From Tupaia tana (taxonomy: Eukaryota; Chordata; Mammalia; Scandentia; Tupaiidae), in contig JAKSZU010000026.1 of assembly GCA_026018925.1 (NCBI GenBank), forward strand, positions 20,192,759 to 20,256,758: a stretch of DNA of 64,000 nucleotides, written 5' to 3'. Both the position numbers and the translations under genes were made by a program. Shown here in pieces: positions 11,801 to 24,100 of the stretch (position 1 is its first letter; the number at the start of each line of letters is the position of its first letter). Below the pieces are notes generated by a model. The model did no database searches and had not been told where the DNA came from. It worked only from the letters and a program-made list of their open reading frames with translations.

Positions 11801-14800
11801 AAAGGGGCGAAACACAGGCCTGGGTGTGCGAAGGAAGGAGTCCGCTGTGTTCTGAGAGGTCGCGGTGACACCTCTGTAAGGCCCTTCCAGCACGTCTCCC
11901 CACTGCCTAGCAGCAGGCCCTGCGGTGTCAGGACGGCCGGGAGGGACGGGAGGCAGGCAGGGCGGGCAGGAGGACGAGAACCAGCAGACTGTGTGATCTG
12001 CCAGGACGTCTGGTCCGCTCAGGTTGGAGTGAAACACATGCTCACTGCCCGAAGGCGGCTGGGCAGGGCGGAGCAGGGCAGGGCAGAGGCCTCCAGCCAG
12101 CCCTGGAGCTTTTTTTTTTTTTTTTTTTTTGAGAGGTTTTCGCCATAGGGCGCGTGTACTTGCCAGACAGACAGAGAGAGACAGAAAGTGAGAAATCACC
12201 CCCCAGGGGGGATGGCCACGCCACAATCCCTTCTCCTCCATTCTCCTCTCCGGATCTTGGGCACGCACGCACACGCGCCCGGTGTGAGTTTTAAGCCACC
12301 GGGTCCGGGACTTAAACCGCGGTGGACTACATGGGAGTCCAGCGACAGCCATTACGCTAACTGCTGGTTCCCCCCTGGAGCTTATTTTGAAGGGCTGTAA
12401 CTGTTCCTGCCTTAATGAGAGAACGGGAGGGGAGAGGGACAGACAGACGGACGGCACTTTGCGCACTGTCGTTGTGCTGCGGTCCTCGGGTCCTGCTCCC
12501 AGGGAGGACCCCAGGCACACGCAGCCATAGCTGGCAGGGTCAGGAGCCGGACCTCGGCCACCCAGGCCAGCCTGCTACCTGTGGGCCACCACGACTGGGT
12601 CTCCTATGCTTTTCCCCCTAAGAGTTGACTGGAAAACTTAAAAAAAATGTCTCAGATGAGGTCTGGGGCTTCTCTGTGCTGGGATCTCCGCGGACACGCC
12701 TCACATCTCAACAGAACATGTGGTTTCTCCTGGTGGAGAAAAGGGATACCTTTGGCTAAATGAATGGGCCCAGCCCCGGGGGCACGGCTGCCAGGCACAG
12801 TTGGTGTTCAGGGCTCTGAGTCATACCATTTTGCACCCGCCTTTGCCAGGACACCCAAATAGGGCACCCCAAAGACACGGTCATTGTGTGGAAGTGGCTA
12901 TGGACACCAGGCGGACACCTCTCCTAGAGAGATGTCCGCTCGCCTGGAAATGTGGACTTCACTCGGGGCCCATCAGGCCCCAAGTCAGTGTCCTGGGGAG
13001 TGTGACTGGTTCGAATCCCCCTCCCTGCTGCATATTTCTGGAAGATGCGAACTGAATGAAGCTCCCACAGTGGCATTTTGGGAAGTGGAATGGGCGGCTG
13101 TGAAGAAGCTATTTCTGGGCTGAAGCGAGGAGTGGTGGGTAGGAGGACGGGGACAGAAAGCTCTGTCACCACCACCATCGGAGCCTCGGGTGTCCGCCCA
13201 CTCCACCACCCTCTCCGGTCTGAAGGGCCAGTTCTGAGCCGCAGCTTTCCGGCCCTCCCTCTCCACTCACTGCCCGTCTTCCTGCCTCCCGGTCAGCGCC
13301 TCGCCCCTGCCCGTAGACAGCTGCCTCGTGTGTCTGTGGGACCGCACTGAGAGAGGGGGACGGCACAGAGGGGGCAGTGGTGCCTGGCGCTCACTGGGCA
13401 TGAGGCTGAAGTCACGCCAGCGCTGCCTCGTGACCTTCCCGGCGGTGCCAGCGTCCTTTCTGGCCGGCAGCTGCTCAGTCACAAGGTATTCCTGGAACCT
13501 CTCTGGGCACTGTGTGGACTGGCAGCTCAGCCCAGAAATGTGCAGTCTGGAGTCTCCCACACCGTGGTACATCTGAGAGATAAGGGGCACGGGCAGCGAG
13601 CCCACAGTGCGTGTGTGTGTGTGTGTGTGCGCGCGCGCGCGTGCGCGTGTGTGCGTGTGGGGGGGTAGACAGCAGAAGGGGGGCAGGGCGCCAAAGGCAT
13701 GGGGTCGAATGTCGACTTCCCACCTCCAGGCAGAACGACCTCAGTGAAGTCAGTGAGCGTCTCTGGGCCTCAGTTTCCTCATTTAAAAAATGGTGATCAT
13801 GGGACCAGCAGTTAGTGTAATGGCTATGTCGCTGGACTCCCACGTAGTCGACCGTGGTTCGAGTCCCGGATCTGGTGGCTTAAACCCACGCCGGGCGCGT
13901 GTGCGTGCGTGCCCAAGATCCCGGGAGGAGAATGGAGGAGAAGGGATTGCGGCGTGGCCATCCCCCTTGGGGGATGATTTCTCGCTTTCTGTCTCTCTGT
14001 CTGTCTGGCGAGCGCACGCGCCCTATAGCAAAAACCTCTCCATAAAAAGGAAAAAAAACAAAAACAAAAACAAAAACAAAACGGTGATCGTTGTCCCTGC
14101 TCTGGTTTCCCACAGGGTGGAAGATACTCTGAGCCGGCGAAGCCCCTTCAGTGCCCTTGGTGGGGACTGCTCCGTTTTTGGGGACATGGGGTGAGGCACG
14201 AGGCGGAACTGGACAGCAGCTCAGTGCTGTTCTAGGCAGACGGCGTGGCTAGTGCTCCCCAGAAGTCGGGGCGCAAGAGACAGGGCAGACAGAACCACGT
14301 GGTGTAAGAGTGAGGGACAGAAAGGGAGGCATCGGAAGGCCTGCCACCCTCCAGCCAGCCTTGGGGCTCACAGGCCACAGAGATGCAGCTCTCGGCCGGC
14401 AGTCGAGGTGGACAAAGGCCACCAGTGTCCTGCCCATGCCGGTCAAAAGCCTTTCGTATCAGTCTGCTTTCCCAACTAGCCCTTCGGCCAAGACTGCTGG
14501 GGGACGGGCCACTTGCACCTCGCGGGTGGGAGGGTCTGGTCTCTCTCTGTCTCTCTTCTGTCTCTGTCTCTCTCTTTTGGGCTCCCAGATTTCACATGCT
14601 CCCCCTGCCAGGCTCAGGCTTCAGCTAAAGGCAGAAAGGCATTGAAGACGGAGCCCCAGGGTTCTTTTTGGAACCACCTGGAAAAGAAGAGCAATTCCCG
14701 GGGCCTGTTCAGGTGTGCTGGAACAACTATGGCAAGATTGGCTGGCCAACTCTGACAACTCTCCTCTAGAGTTTACCCAGTATGAGGTTTGCAAAAGCTA

Positions 14801-17800
14801 GCTCTTAATGGTCTCTTTAGCAATAGAGGACCGAAGTAGAACATTAGTCAGGAAAAGCCAGCTTGGGAAGGAGTTCTAAGAGCTACATATGACTGTGGGT
14901 GCGAGAGGCTCTGTAAATATAGCATGCTTAAAGTGGAAAGGTTTGATTTTTTTTTTTTTAAGTTGCCAGAGCGTGTGTGTGCTCACCAGTTAGGGAGAGT
15001 GATGAAGAGACAAAGGGAAAAGCAGCTCCAGCGGGGCCTGGTCACACCACAACCCCTCCTCCTCCATTCCTCCATCCATCAGGATTTTGGGCACGCATGC
15101 ACACACGCCCAGTGTAGCACCAAGCCTCAGGGCTGGGATTCGAACCGCGATCGGCCATGTGGGATCCAGCTCCCTTAAATCCTGAGGCTATGAGCCTGGC
15201 CCAGAAAGGTTTGATTCTTAAAGACCTGGGCACTAATGGCTGAAGGATGCAGAGTGCTGGTCTCCTGGTCTCCCCACTCTCGACTCTGTGGGCCCAGAGT
15301 TTCTAGCAACGTCCCCAGGGCTAATACCAAAAGCCGCACCTGTCAAAGCCCAGAAGATCAAGTTTGCTCATTGTCACATACAAACGGGGCTGGCGGGTGG
15401 GACTGAGCTTAAGCAAAGCCAATCTCATTTCTTACCAAGCACCAGCCAAGAGGACAAGCGTTTTCCTGGAGCTCAGAATCACACAGAGTCAAGACCAAGG
15501 GCTCCCTCACCCCTAAATGAGGATACGGGGGACACCGTTATTTCTGTCTGCCTAGCGCTGGTCCTTCCCCTCATTTGAACCCACATGAACTAGATAGAGT
15601 TTAAGCCACTTCCTGCTTCAGGAGTGAGAATAGGACACAGCCCTGGACAGCGGATGCGCTAGCCTGTGATTGGTTTAGGGATGGTCATGTGGCTCAGTCC
15701 AAGCCAATGAGACGTGATTCTGTGACTTTTGTGGAACTGCTGGGAACAGAGGATCCAAACCAGAGTACTAGGCAGAAGAAAAAGCCAGCTGAGGGCTGCC
15801 ACCACGTGCCACACAGAGTCTGTGGAGGATCCCCGAGAATGGAGCCCACAGAGAGGAAAACCAGGTCAGGGCGGAGGAAACAAAGCCTGCGTCCAGCTGA
15901 GCCCCAAGCCGGAGCACCTTGGAATTTGGGGTTACTTAAGCCAAATTCTCCTCCTTAAGTTACTCTGAGTGGGCGCCTCCCCTCAGAGCCGGTTGGTGCC
16001 GCTGATTCAATGCGATAACCAGGAGGGACAGACCCGGCACATAGTCGGTTCTCAGTAGGTACTAGCTAAGCAGAAACCAAGGGCCTGCTTTGCCATAGGG
16101 TAGTGTGCTCACCGGAAAACAGAGAGAGACAGTGAGAGGGAAAACGAGAAGTCACCCCTGGTCCCCCGGAGAGATGGCCACGCCGCAATCTCTTCTTGGG
16201 ATTCTGGGCTGGCATGCGTGTGTGCCTGGTGTGAGTTTCAAGTCACCAGATCTTGGCCTCAAACCATGGTCTGCCACGTGGGAGTCCAACACCCTAACCA
16301 CCACACCACTTGCTGGCCCCTCAACCAGAAGTTTTAACCTTCATCTGAAGGGCTTTGGGGGTCCGTGAAACTCCCGATACTGGCTGCCAATTTTGCATGA
16401 TTTCCCCATCAGGGAGCTCTGTAAACTTTCAGTGGACCCTCTCTTCAGCGTTGTCCCCCACAGCAACCATGGCCTGCTCTGCAAGCATTACGCACTGATG
16501 GAAGCCTCATGGAGGGACTGCGGGCTCAGGGGACGGCATTATAGACGGGTGGACCCAGGGCCATCCCACATCTGAGCTGCCCTTCAGATGCAGAACCCCT
16601 CCCCTCACCCTTAGCCCTACTCACTGTCCTCGGAGGCCCAGACCCAGAGACACACCCTGCCCACCCGACACACTCAAGCCAGCTCCTGAGCGTCAGCCAC
16701 AGACCCCAGCCCTTGCCCTCCCCCCTCAGAGCACCCGAACCCCTCTGCCTCGAGATCCCAGGGGCTCGGCATTCAGAGGGAGCGATACCCCCCCGCCAGG
16801 GCCAGGCCCAACGCGCTCCGGGCTAAGCACGTCTCAGCAGGGTGTGGTTAGTGACAGCCTGGCCAGGGAGCAGTGGCCAGGAGGTCAGAGGCCGCGTGAA
16901 CCGGGGAGCCGCACGTGGAGCAGCCCCACACCCGGACGTGCGTCACTTACAGTCGCTTGATCCCAGACTCGGGCTGGGGGGCCGTTCTCGGGTGCACAAC
17001 GGGTGGAGGCTGGAGTATTCGGTTTTCCTCTTCCATTTCATCACTGGAAGGAGACGGGAGGCACGAGGTAAGGGAGAAATCCCAGGAGAGCTGGCACACG
17101 GCGGGGGGCACCGTCTGACCATCTGAGAGGGCACACATTTTTCTGGGGAGGTGAGACTGAGGGGAGTCACACCTCTATTTGCAGTTTCTTCCTTTTTTAA
17201 AATAAATTGTTTAATTTTATTTATTCACTCATTTATTTTAATTTGACCAGAGAAAGATAGACACACAGAGAGAAGGAAAGTGAGAAAGCAAGCCACCAGG
17301 TCTGGGACTTGAACCATGGTTAGCCATGTGGGAATACCCAGCACTTTAATAACCATGCCACCTGCTGGCCCTATTTTCTGTTTATTCTGACAAGTCCAGC
17401 CACACAGAACTGTTCCCTGTTTCCTGTCCTTACAAAAGTTCCCTTGCCTCTAGACCTTTGTGATCTTTTTCCACCTGGAACATGTCACCCACCCACCATC
17501 ACCCATATCCTTCCCAGAAGGCCTAGTTCTGTGACACTTCCTTCAGGAAGCCTTCCTGATTTCCACTCATCTCCAAGCCAGAATGCTCTCTCCCATATGT
17601 TTTTTTTTTAAATAATTATTTATTTTATTTTTAATTTATTCATTCGTTTATTTTTTAATTTGATCAGAGAGACACAGAGGGTGAGAATGAGAGAGAGGAA
17701 GTGAGAAAGCAAGCCATCAGATTCAGGACTTGAACCCCGGTCAGCCATGTGGGAGTGTCCAGTGCCCTAACCACCACGCCACCTGCTGGTCCCATGTTTT

Positions 17801-18123
17801 AAAAAATTTTTATTTATATTATGCTGTTTGTTATCATTATTTTTTAATTTGACCAGAGAGAGAGAAATGGAAAGTAAGAGAGCAAGCTGCCAGATGTGGG
17901 ACTCAAACAGTGCTTAGCCATGTTGGAGTCCAGCGCCTTAACCACCATGCCACCTGCCAGCCCCTCTCTCCCATCTTTGAACATCTAGTTCTCAGTCAGT
18001 AAACCTTTCTTTCTTTTTGTTGAGAGATATTTTTGCTATATTGCACATATGCTCGCTGGAGAGACAGAGACAGAGACAGAAAGTGAGAAATTCCTTCTCC
18101 TCCATTCCCTTCTCGGGACCTTG

Positions 18124-18163
<40 letters not shown>

Positions 18164-21100
18164 GTGAGTTTTAAGCTGGCAAGTCCAGGACTTGAACCGC
18201 TGTCAACTACGTGGGAGTCCAGCGACGTAAGCATTGTGCCATCTGCTGGTCCCCAGTAAACCTTTCTTATCTGCCAGGTAACAGTGGGTTTTCCCTTTCT
18301 CTCTTTTCAATGTTCCAGAGGGTGCAGTGCACCCATAGGAGACAGAGAGGGAAAGTGAGAATGCACCCACAGGACACAGTCATACCAGTTCCTTCTCCTT
18401 CTGGGACTCTGGGCACACACACACGACCAGCTTTCACTCCAAGCCATCAGGTCTGGGACTCAAACTGCACAGTCAGCCGTGCAGGATCCAGAGCCTAAAC
18501 CACCAGCCACCAGCTGGGCAAGGTCATGGTAAACATAACACACTTCATCCTAAGAGTTGAGAAGTTCTACATTACAAAATGCATCTGGGGGCTTGGGCCA
18601 GCTAATGGCATGCTGGTTAAGGTGGCTGGATCCCACATGGCCGATGGCTCAGTTTGAGTCCTGGACCCCGTGACATGAGAGACATGCTGGGCACATGTGC
18701 CTGTGTGCCCAAAGTCCCAAAGGAGAATGGAGAAGGGATTGTGGAATGGCCATTCCCTGCTTTTGCTCTCTGTCTCTTTCCAGTGAGCACACGTGTCCTA
18801 TACCAAATTTTAAAAATAAATAAATAAAACAAAAAAAATTTTTTTGAGAGGTTTTTGCTATCGGGCATGTGTGCTCACCAGAAAGACAGAGACAGAAGGT
18901 GAGAAATCACCCCCCAGGGGGATGGCCACGCTGCAATCCCTTCTCCTCCAGTCTCCTCTCGGGATCCTAGACACACATACACGTGCGCCCAGCATGAGTT
19001 TAAGCCACTGGATCCAGGACTGGGACTCGAACCGTGGTCGACTACATGGGAGTCCAGCAACCTAGCCATTATGCCAACTGCTGGTCCCAATGAAACAAAT
19101 TTTAAAACGCTGGCAAGGTGATGTGGAGGTTGAGGCGCTGGACTCCCACAGAGTTGACCACGGTTCAAGTCCTGGACCTGGTGGCTTGCTTTCGTACTTT
19201 CCCTCTCTCTGATTCTCTCTCTGATCAAAGTGAAAAATGATAGTAATAAATAAAATCAAATAATTCTTTAGAAACAAAAAAAACGCATCTGGGCCCTGGT
19301 TTCACCGGAGGATTGTCCATTCCTATCTAAGTGCTTCAGGTCAGGGAGGGGACCTGAAAGGACCCAGATGCTTGTCTCACACAAGCTCCAGACCCCTCAG
19401 GCCGGGCCGCGGACCGCACCTCTTGTAGTAGGCCAGCTCCTCCTGCAGCAGGAACACCTTGGCCTTGAGCTCGTTCCTCTCCTGCAGCACGTCCCGCAGC
19501 TCCTGCAGCGTGAACCGGGGGCGGTTGGGGTCCTTGAGGTCCATGGCGGCCTTCTCGGCATCTGAGGCGCACTCCTCTCCGCCCGGCTCCACCTGGAGGA
19601 GGTGTCACTAATGAACTGGCGGCCACCGCGGCATTGCCCTGAGCTGCCGAGCCTCGTTTCCCACCTCCGGCCGAGCAGCTTGCGAGGGCGCTATTTTCAG
19701 CACCCGCGGGTGGGCGGCCTCTTCCCGCTCGGCAGCTTCCCTCGGGAGCTGGCGGCCTCGGCCACCTGTCACTGTTCGCCTTCTCAATAGCCAGGCCAGC
19801 TGTCCCGGCACCCCACGTCAGGGCGTCATGGCGCGTGTTAAGGGGTGTCCAGGGAGGACAGCTGACCTCCGACGCCGCCTGGCTCGCAGACAGTCTGCAG
19901 CCCCCCGGCTGGTTCTCCTCCCAAGTTCCTGCTGAGACCGGGCTCGGGCACACAGGATCTCCAGTCCGCTTTCCCATTGGGTGGTAAATGCTCCCGACAG
20001 GGCGGGCCTAGCCCTGCTGCCCAGAAGGCAGGCCCCCACTCCTGGCTTTGGTGTTGGCCTCAGCGGAAGTGGGGCGTACACTCGGCACTCCTTTCTGCAC
20101 CGTCTAAGTCGCCTGCCCCCAGACAGACCTGAGCCGTGCCTTCCCACCGTCTTCCATAGCGAGGGCCTTTTTTTTTTTAGTTTTCAGTTTTCGCTATAGG
20201 GCACATGTGCTCGTTGGAGAGATGGAGAAAAGGAGAGGGAGGGAAAGTGAGAAATCACCCCCTAGGGGGTGGCCACGTCACAGTTCCTTCTCCTCCACGC
20301 TCCTCTCAGGGTTTTGGGCACACACGCACACGCCCAGCGTTTTACACGTCACTGAGTCCGGGACTCAGCCTGTGGTTGGCTATGTGGGATCCAATTGCCT
20401 TAACCTCCATTCAGTCCTTCAGATACTGGGCACTCCTGTGTGCCTGGCGTCTCAGGCTGGCCAGGCCGCAGATCTGAACCACAGTCACCACGTGGAATCG
20501 AGCTTCTCCTGAGCGGTGCGTTACTAATGTCGCGGAGCTGGCCCCAAGAGAGCCTTTTTTTTTTTAATTAATTAATTTATGTATCCATTTATTTGTTGTG
20601 ATTTTCAAGCTGCTTGGTCTGGGACTTGAACTGTGGTTAGCCATTGGGAATCTACCACCTCAGTCGTGCCACCTGCTGACCCAGAGCCTTGTTTTTTTTT
20701 TTTTTTTTTAAATTGTGGTGGCCAGCCTCATAGTACAGTGGTTAAACACGCAGAAGATGTCAGATCTCACATGGCTAACCAGGGTTCAAGTCCTAGCCTC
20801 GGCACCTTGGGGGACTTGTGGGTCGCATCACGTGCGCAGGATCCCGATGGGACAGAGGATTGGAGGAAGGACTGCAGCGCGGCCAGGCCCCGTGAGGAGA
20901 GCTCTCTCCGTCTCTCCTGTGCATGTGAATGCGCACTCTGGCATCGGGAGAGGGAAAAACCCACATTATGGTATATACGCCTCACATAAAAACTCGCCAC
21001 TTCGACCTCTGCAAAGTGTCTGTCGTCAGGAAAGTCATCGTGTGTTTTCCCGTTTTTCTATGCAAAACTGTGTCATGACTTTACTGATGACCCAATACAA

Positions 21101-24100
21101 TTCAGTGGCATTTAGTGAGTCACGACGTTGTGGACCCACCTGTCTAGGCCTGCCACACGGTCATCACCCAGGAGGAAACCCCGCACTCGTTAAACTGTCA
21201 CTCCTCACTGCCCCTCACCCCGACCTCTGGCTCTACCCCGTGCTGACTGTTCTAGAGAGCTCTGTAAGTGGAATCAGATGGCATTTTCCTTCTGTGTCTT
21301 GCAACTTTCTCTTGGCATGTATTTTTTAAATGATTTTTTAAAGAGGTTTTTGCTATAGGGCACGTGTGTTTGCCAGAAAGACAGAGAGAGACAGAGAGAC
21401 AGAAAGCGAGAAATCACCCCCCGGGGGGATGGCCACACCGCAATCCCTTCTCCTCCATTCTCCTCTTGGGATCTTGGGCACACACGCACACACACCCGGT
21501 GTGAGTTTAAGCCACTGGCTCTGGGACTTGAACCGCGGTCGACTACATGGAAGTCCAGCAACATAGCCATTATGCCAACTGCTGGTCCTGATTGATATTA
21601 TTTTACTTATTGTTATTTTTTTAAAGTTGGCTATAGGGCATGTGTGTACACCAGAGAGGAAGAGGGAAAGTGAGAAAGCAAGCTACCAGGCCTGGGACTT
21701 GAACCACAGATGGCCATGTGAGAATCCAGCGCTGTAACCACCAGGCCACCTGCTGGCCCCACTGACATGCGTTTTCAAGGCTCATCCGTGTGGTAGCACG
21801 TGTTAGTGCCCTGTCCCTATCTAGGCCGAATCGTTTCTGTGCCACACCAGTCTACCCATTCATCGGCATCGGTACTTGTGTGTGCCTCCCCCCCAAAAAA
21901 AAGCTCTGCAATGGGGGAAGGGAGATGGAAACAGACACCTGGACCTGCTGCCCTAAAACCACGGCACAGGGAGAAGGGGACCCTGCTGGAGGAGGCCTGG
22001 ACAGTACCACCGGGCACTCGGCACCTCCAGAGGGCAGGGCCTTGGCGTTCACATCCTGGAGCCACTCGGGTTGTTCTGGCAAAGGACACTTGCAAGGAGA
22101 TCCACCCACCAGGACAGGTCAGGTGAGAGTCACAGGGTGGGGGTGGGCTGGCTATGAACCCCTCGGCAAGAGGCTGGGGTCAGCTCAGAGCAGCTGGCAG
22201 CAGGGCAGGCACCTAATGCAGCAGGAACCTGACACCCAGCATCCGCCGCCCCCCAGGACGTGGGGAGGAAACGTGGGAGCCCTGCCTTCCCAGGACGAGA
22301 TTTCAGGCACCTGCTCATGTGGCTTTGGGGGGGGCCATGTCCGACTCCCTCTCAGAGCCTCCGAGGCTGCTCCTAAAACCCCCAACAGCACAAAACTCAG
22401 ACCGGGTCCCCACCCGAGACCACAGCCAGCAAGTGACCAGTGCAGCGGTGCTCAGTACTCTCGTCCTGTCCCCTCCCCGCCCGGGTTTACCAGGGAGCCA
22501 CCAGGATGTCTAGGACCTGCCCAGCGTGCCCTGAGCATGAACGTCGTGCCTTGCTGGTTGCTGGGCTCAGTACTGGGAACAGAGTCAGGTGGGCACGAAG
22601 GTTGCGGGGCCGGCAGATGGCATAGCGGTTACACCACTGGACTCCCACCTGGTCAACCATAGTTCGAGGAACCCTCACATGGTTGACTGTGGTTTGAGTC
22701 CCAGACCTGGTGGCTTAAGACCCACGCCAGGCACATGTGCGTGCATGCCCCAAATCCCGAGAGAATGGAGAAGGGATTGCCCGTGGCCATCTCCCCAGGG
22801 GGTGACCTCTCATTTTCCGTCTGTCTTCCAGTGTCTCCAGTGAACACACATGCCCTATAGCAAAAATCTCTTTAAAAAAAAAAAAAAATAAAGACAAGTT
22901 GCTGGATGAACTAGGGAGTACGCTAGGGGGAGAAGCCAGCCGGGACCACAGGTCAAGTGATTCCGTGTCCAGAGACGTCCAGAACAGGTAAACCGATAGA
23001 AAAGTCAACAGCTGGTCGCCAGGGGCTGTGCGTGCCAGCGGGCGGGGGAAGCTCTAGAGGGTGGGGTGACTGTGCCATGTAACGATTCACCGGAAGTCAT
23101 GGAGCTACACTTTACACGGCTGGACTACATGCACACGGGTCATCTCTCAGTGAGAACGGCAGGAAGATGAGGACGGTCGGCCAGCCCGGGGTGTGGCGGT
23201 GAAGGCAGCTGGGTCCCACGCCCAGCAGCTTGGGAACCACACTGGGTGTGTGCCACGTGTCCCTGAAGTCCCCGAAGGAGAAAGGGAGAAAGGATCGTGG
23301 AGTGACCCTCCCCCACGGGAGGCGCTGCCTCTCTTTCTGTCCCCAGGTCTGTCTGTCTCTCTGTCTCTCTCTCTCTCTGTATGTATCTATCTTTCTACCA
23401 TCTATCTATCTGGACAGACAGGAAGAAGGCCTGTCTGCTGGAGCACACGGGAGATGACAGTGAAGCAGTTCAGGAGGGACCCTGTGAACCAGGAGAAACT
23501 CAGACACCCTGGGGCAATTTAAGAACAATTCCTCTCTAGCTGGGAGCCCCCACAGCTCCCTTCTCCCCCGGCCACTCTTGCCCTGGGACTAACCCCCAGC
23601 CGCAGGCTGCACGGCCCTGTCTGGCTCATGCTGTCCCCCTGCCTGGAATGGCCTGCACCAGCCCTGGTCTCTGGCCCAACCCATGCAATGGCCTACACCA
23701 GCTCCGGTCCCCACCCACCCCACCCACAGGACAGGCTTGATTCCCTCGTCCACTGCCAGTCCTCCCTTCCCTGCATTCTCAGGAGAAGAAAGCAGCCACC
23801 CAGATGGGCCCAGGTCACATGACAGCAGGGGTGGAAGCCTCCCGAACCACGGCTCCCTACAGACTTGATTGACAAGTGTCCTGAACGTCACCAGCTCCAA
23901 GGGACGAAGCAAAAGCAGCGACGTCGTCACTGTCAGAGTGTGAGACAGGCAGAGCTGCTCGGCGGGGTGGTCATCACTGCGACTTGACTCTGCCCCCGCC
24001 TTCCGCCCCCGCAGCTCCCTCGACGGCCAGGAAGGGAAGCTGAGACCCACAGGCCGCCAGGCCCAGGAGGTGTGAAATGGCCTGTCCTTGCCGAAGAGAT

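Noticed and set aside
13801-13880. tRNA gene candidates at the many SINE heads
   Set aside because: Box A/B-like motifs are present, but the copies are followed by SINE body and A-tail and lack a good cloverleaf.
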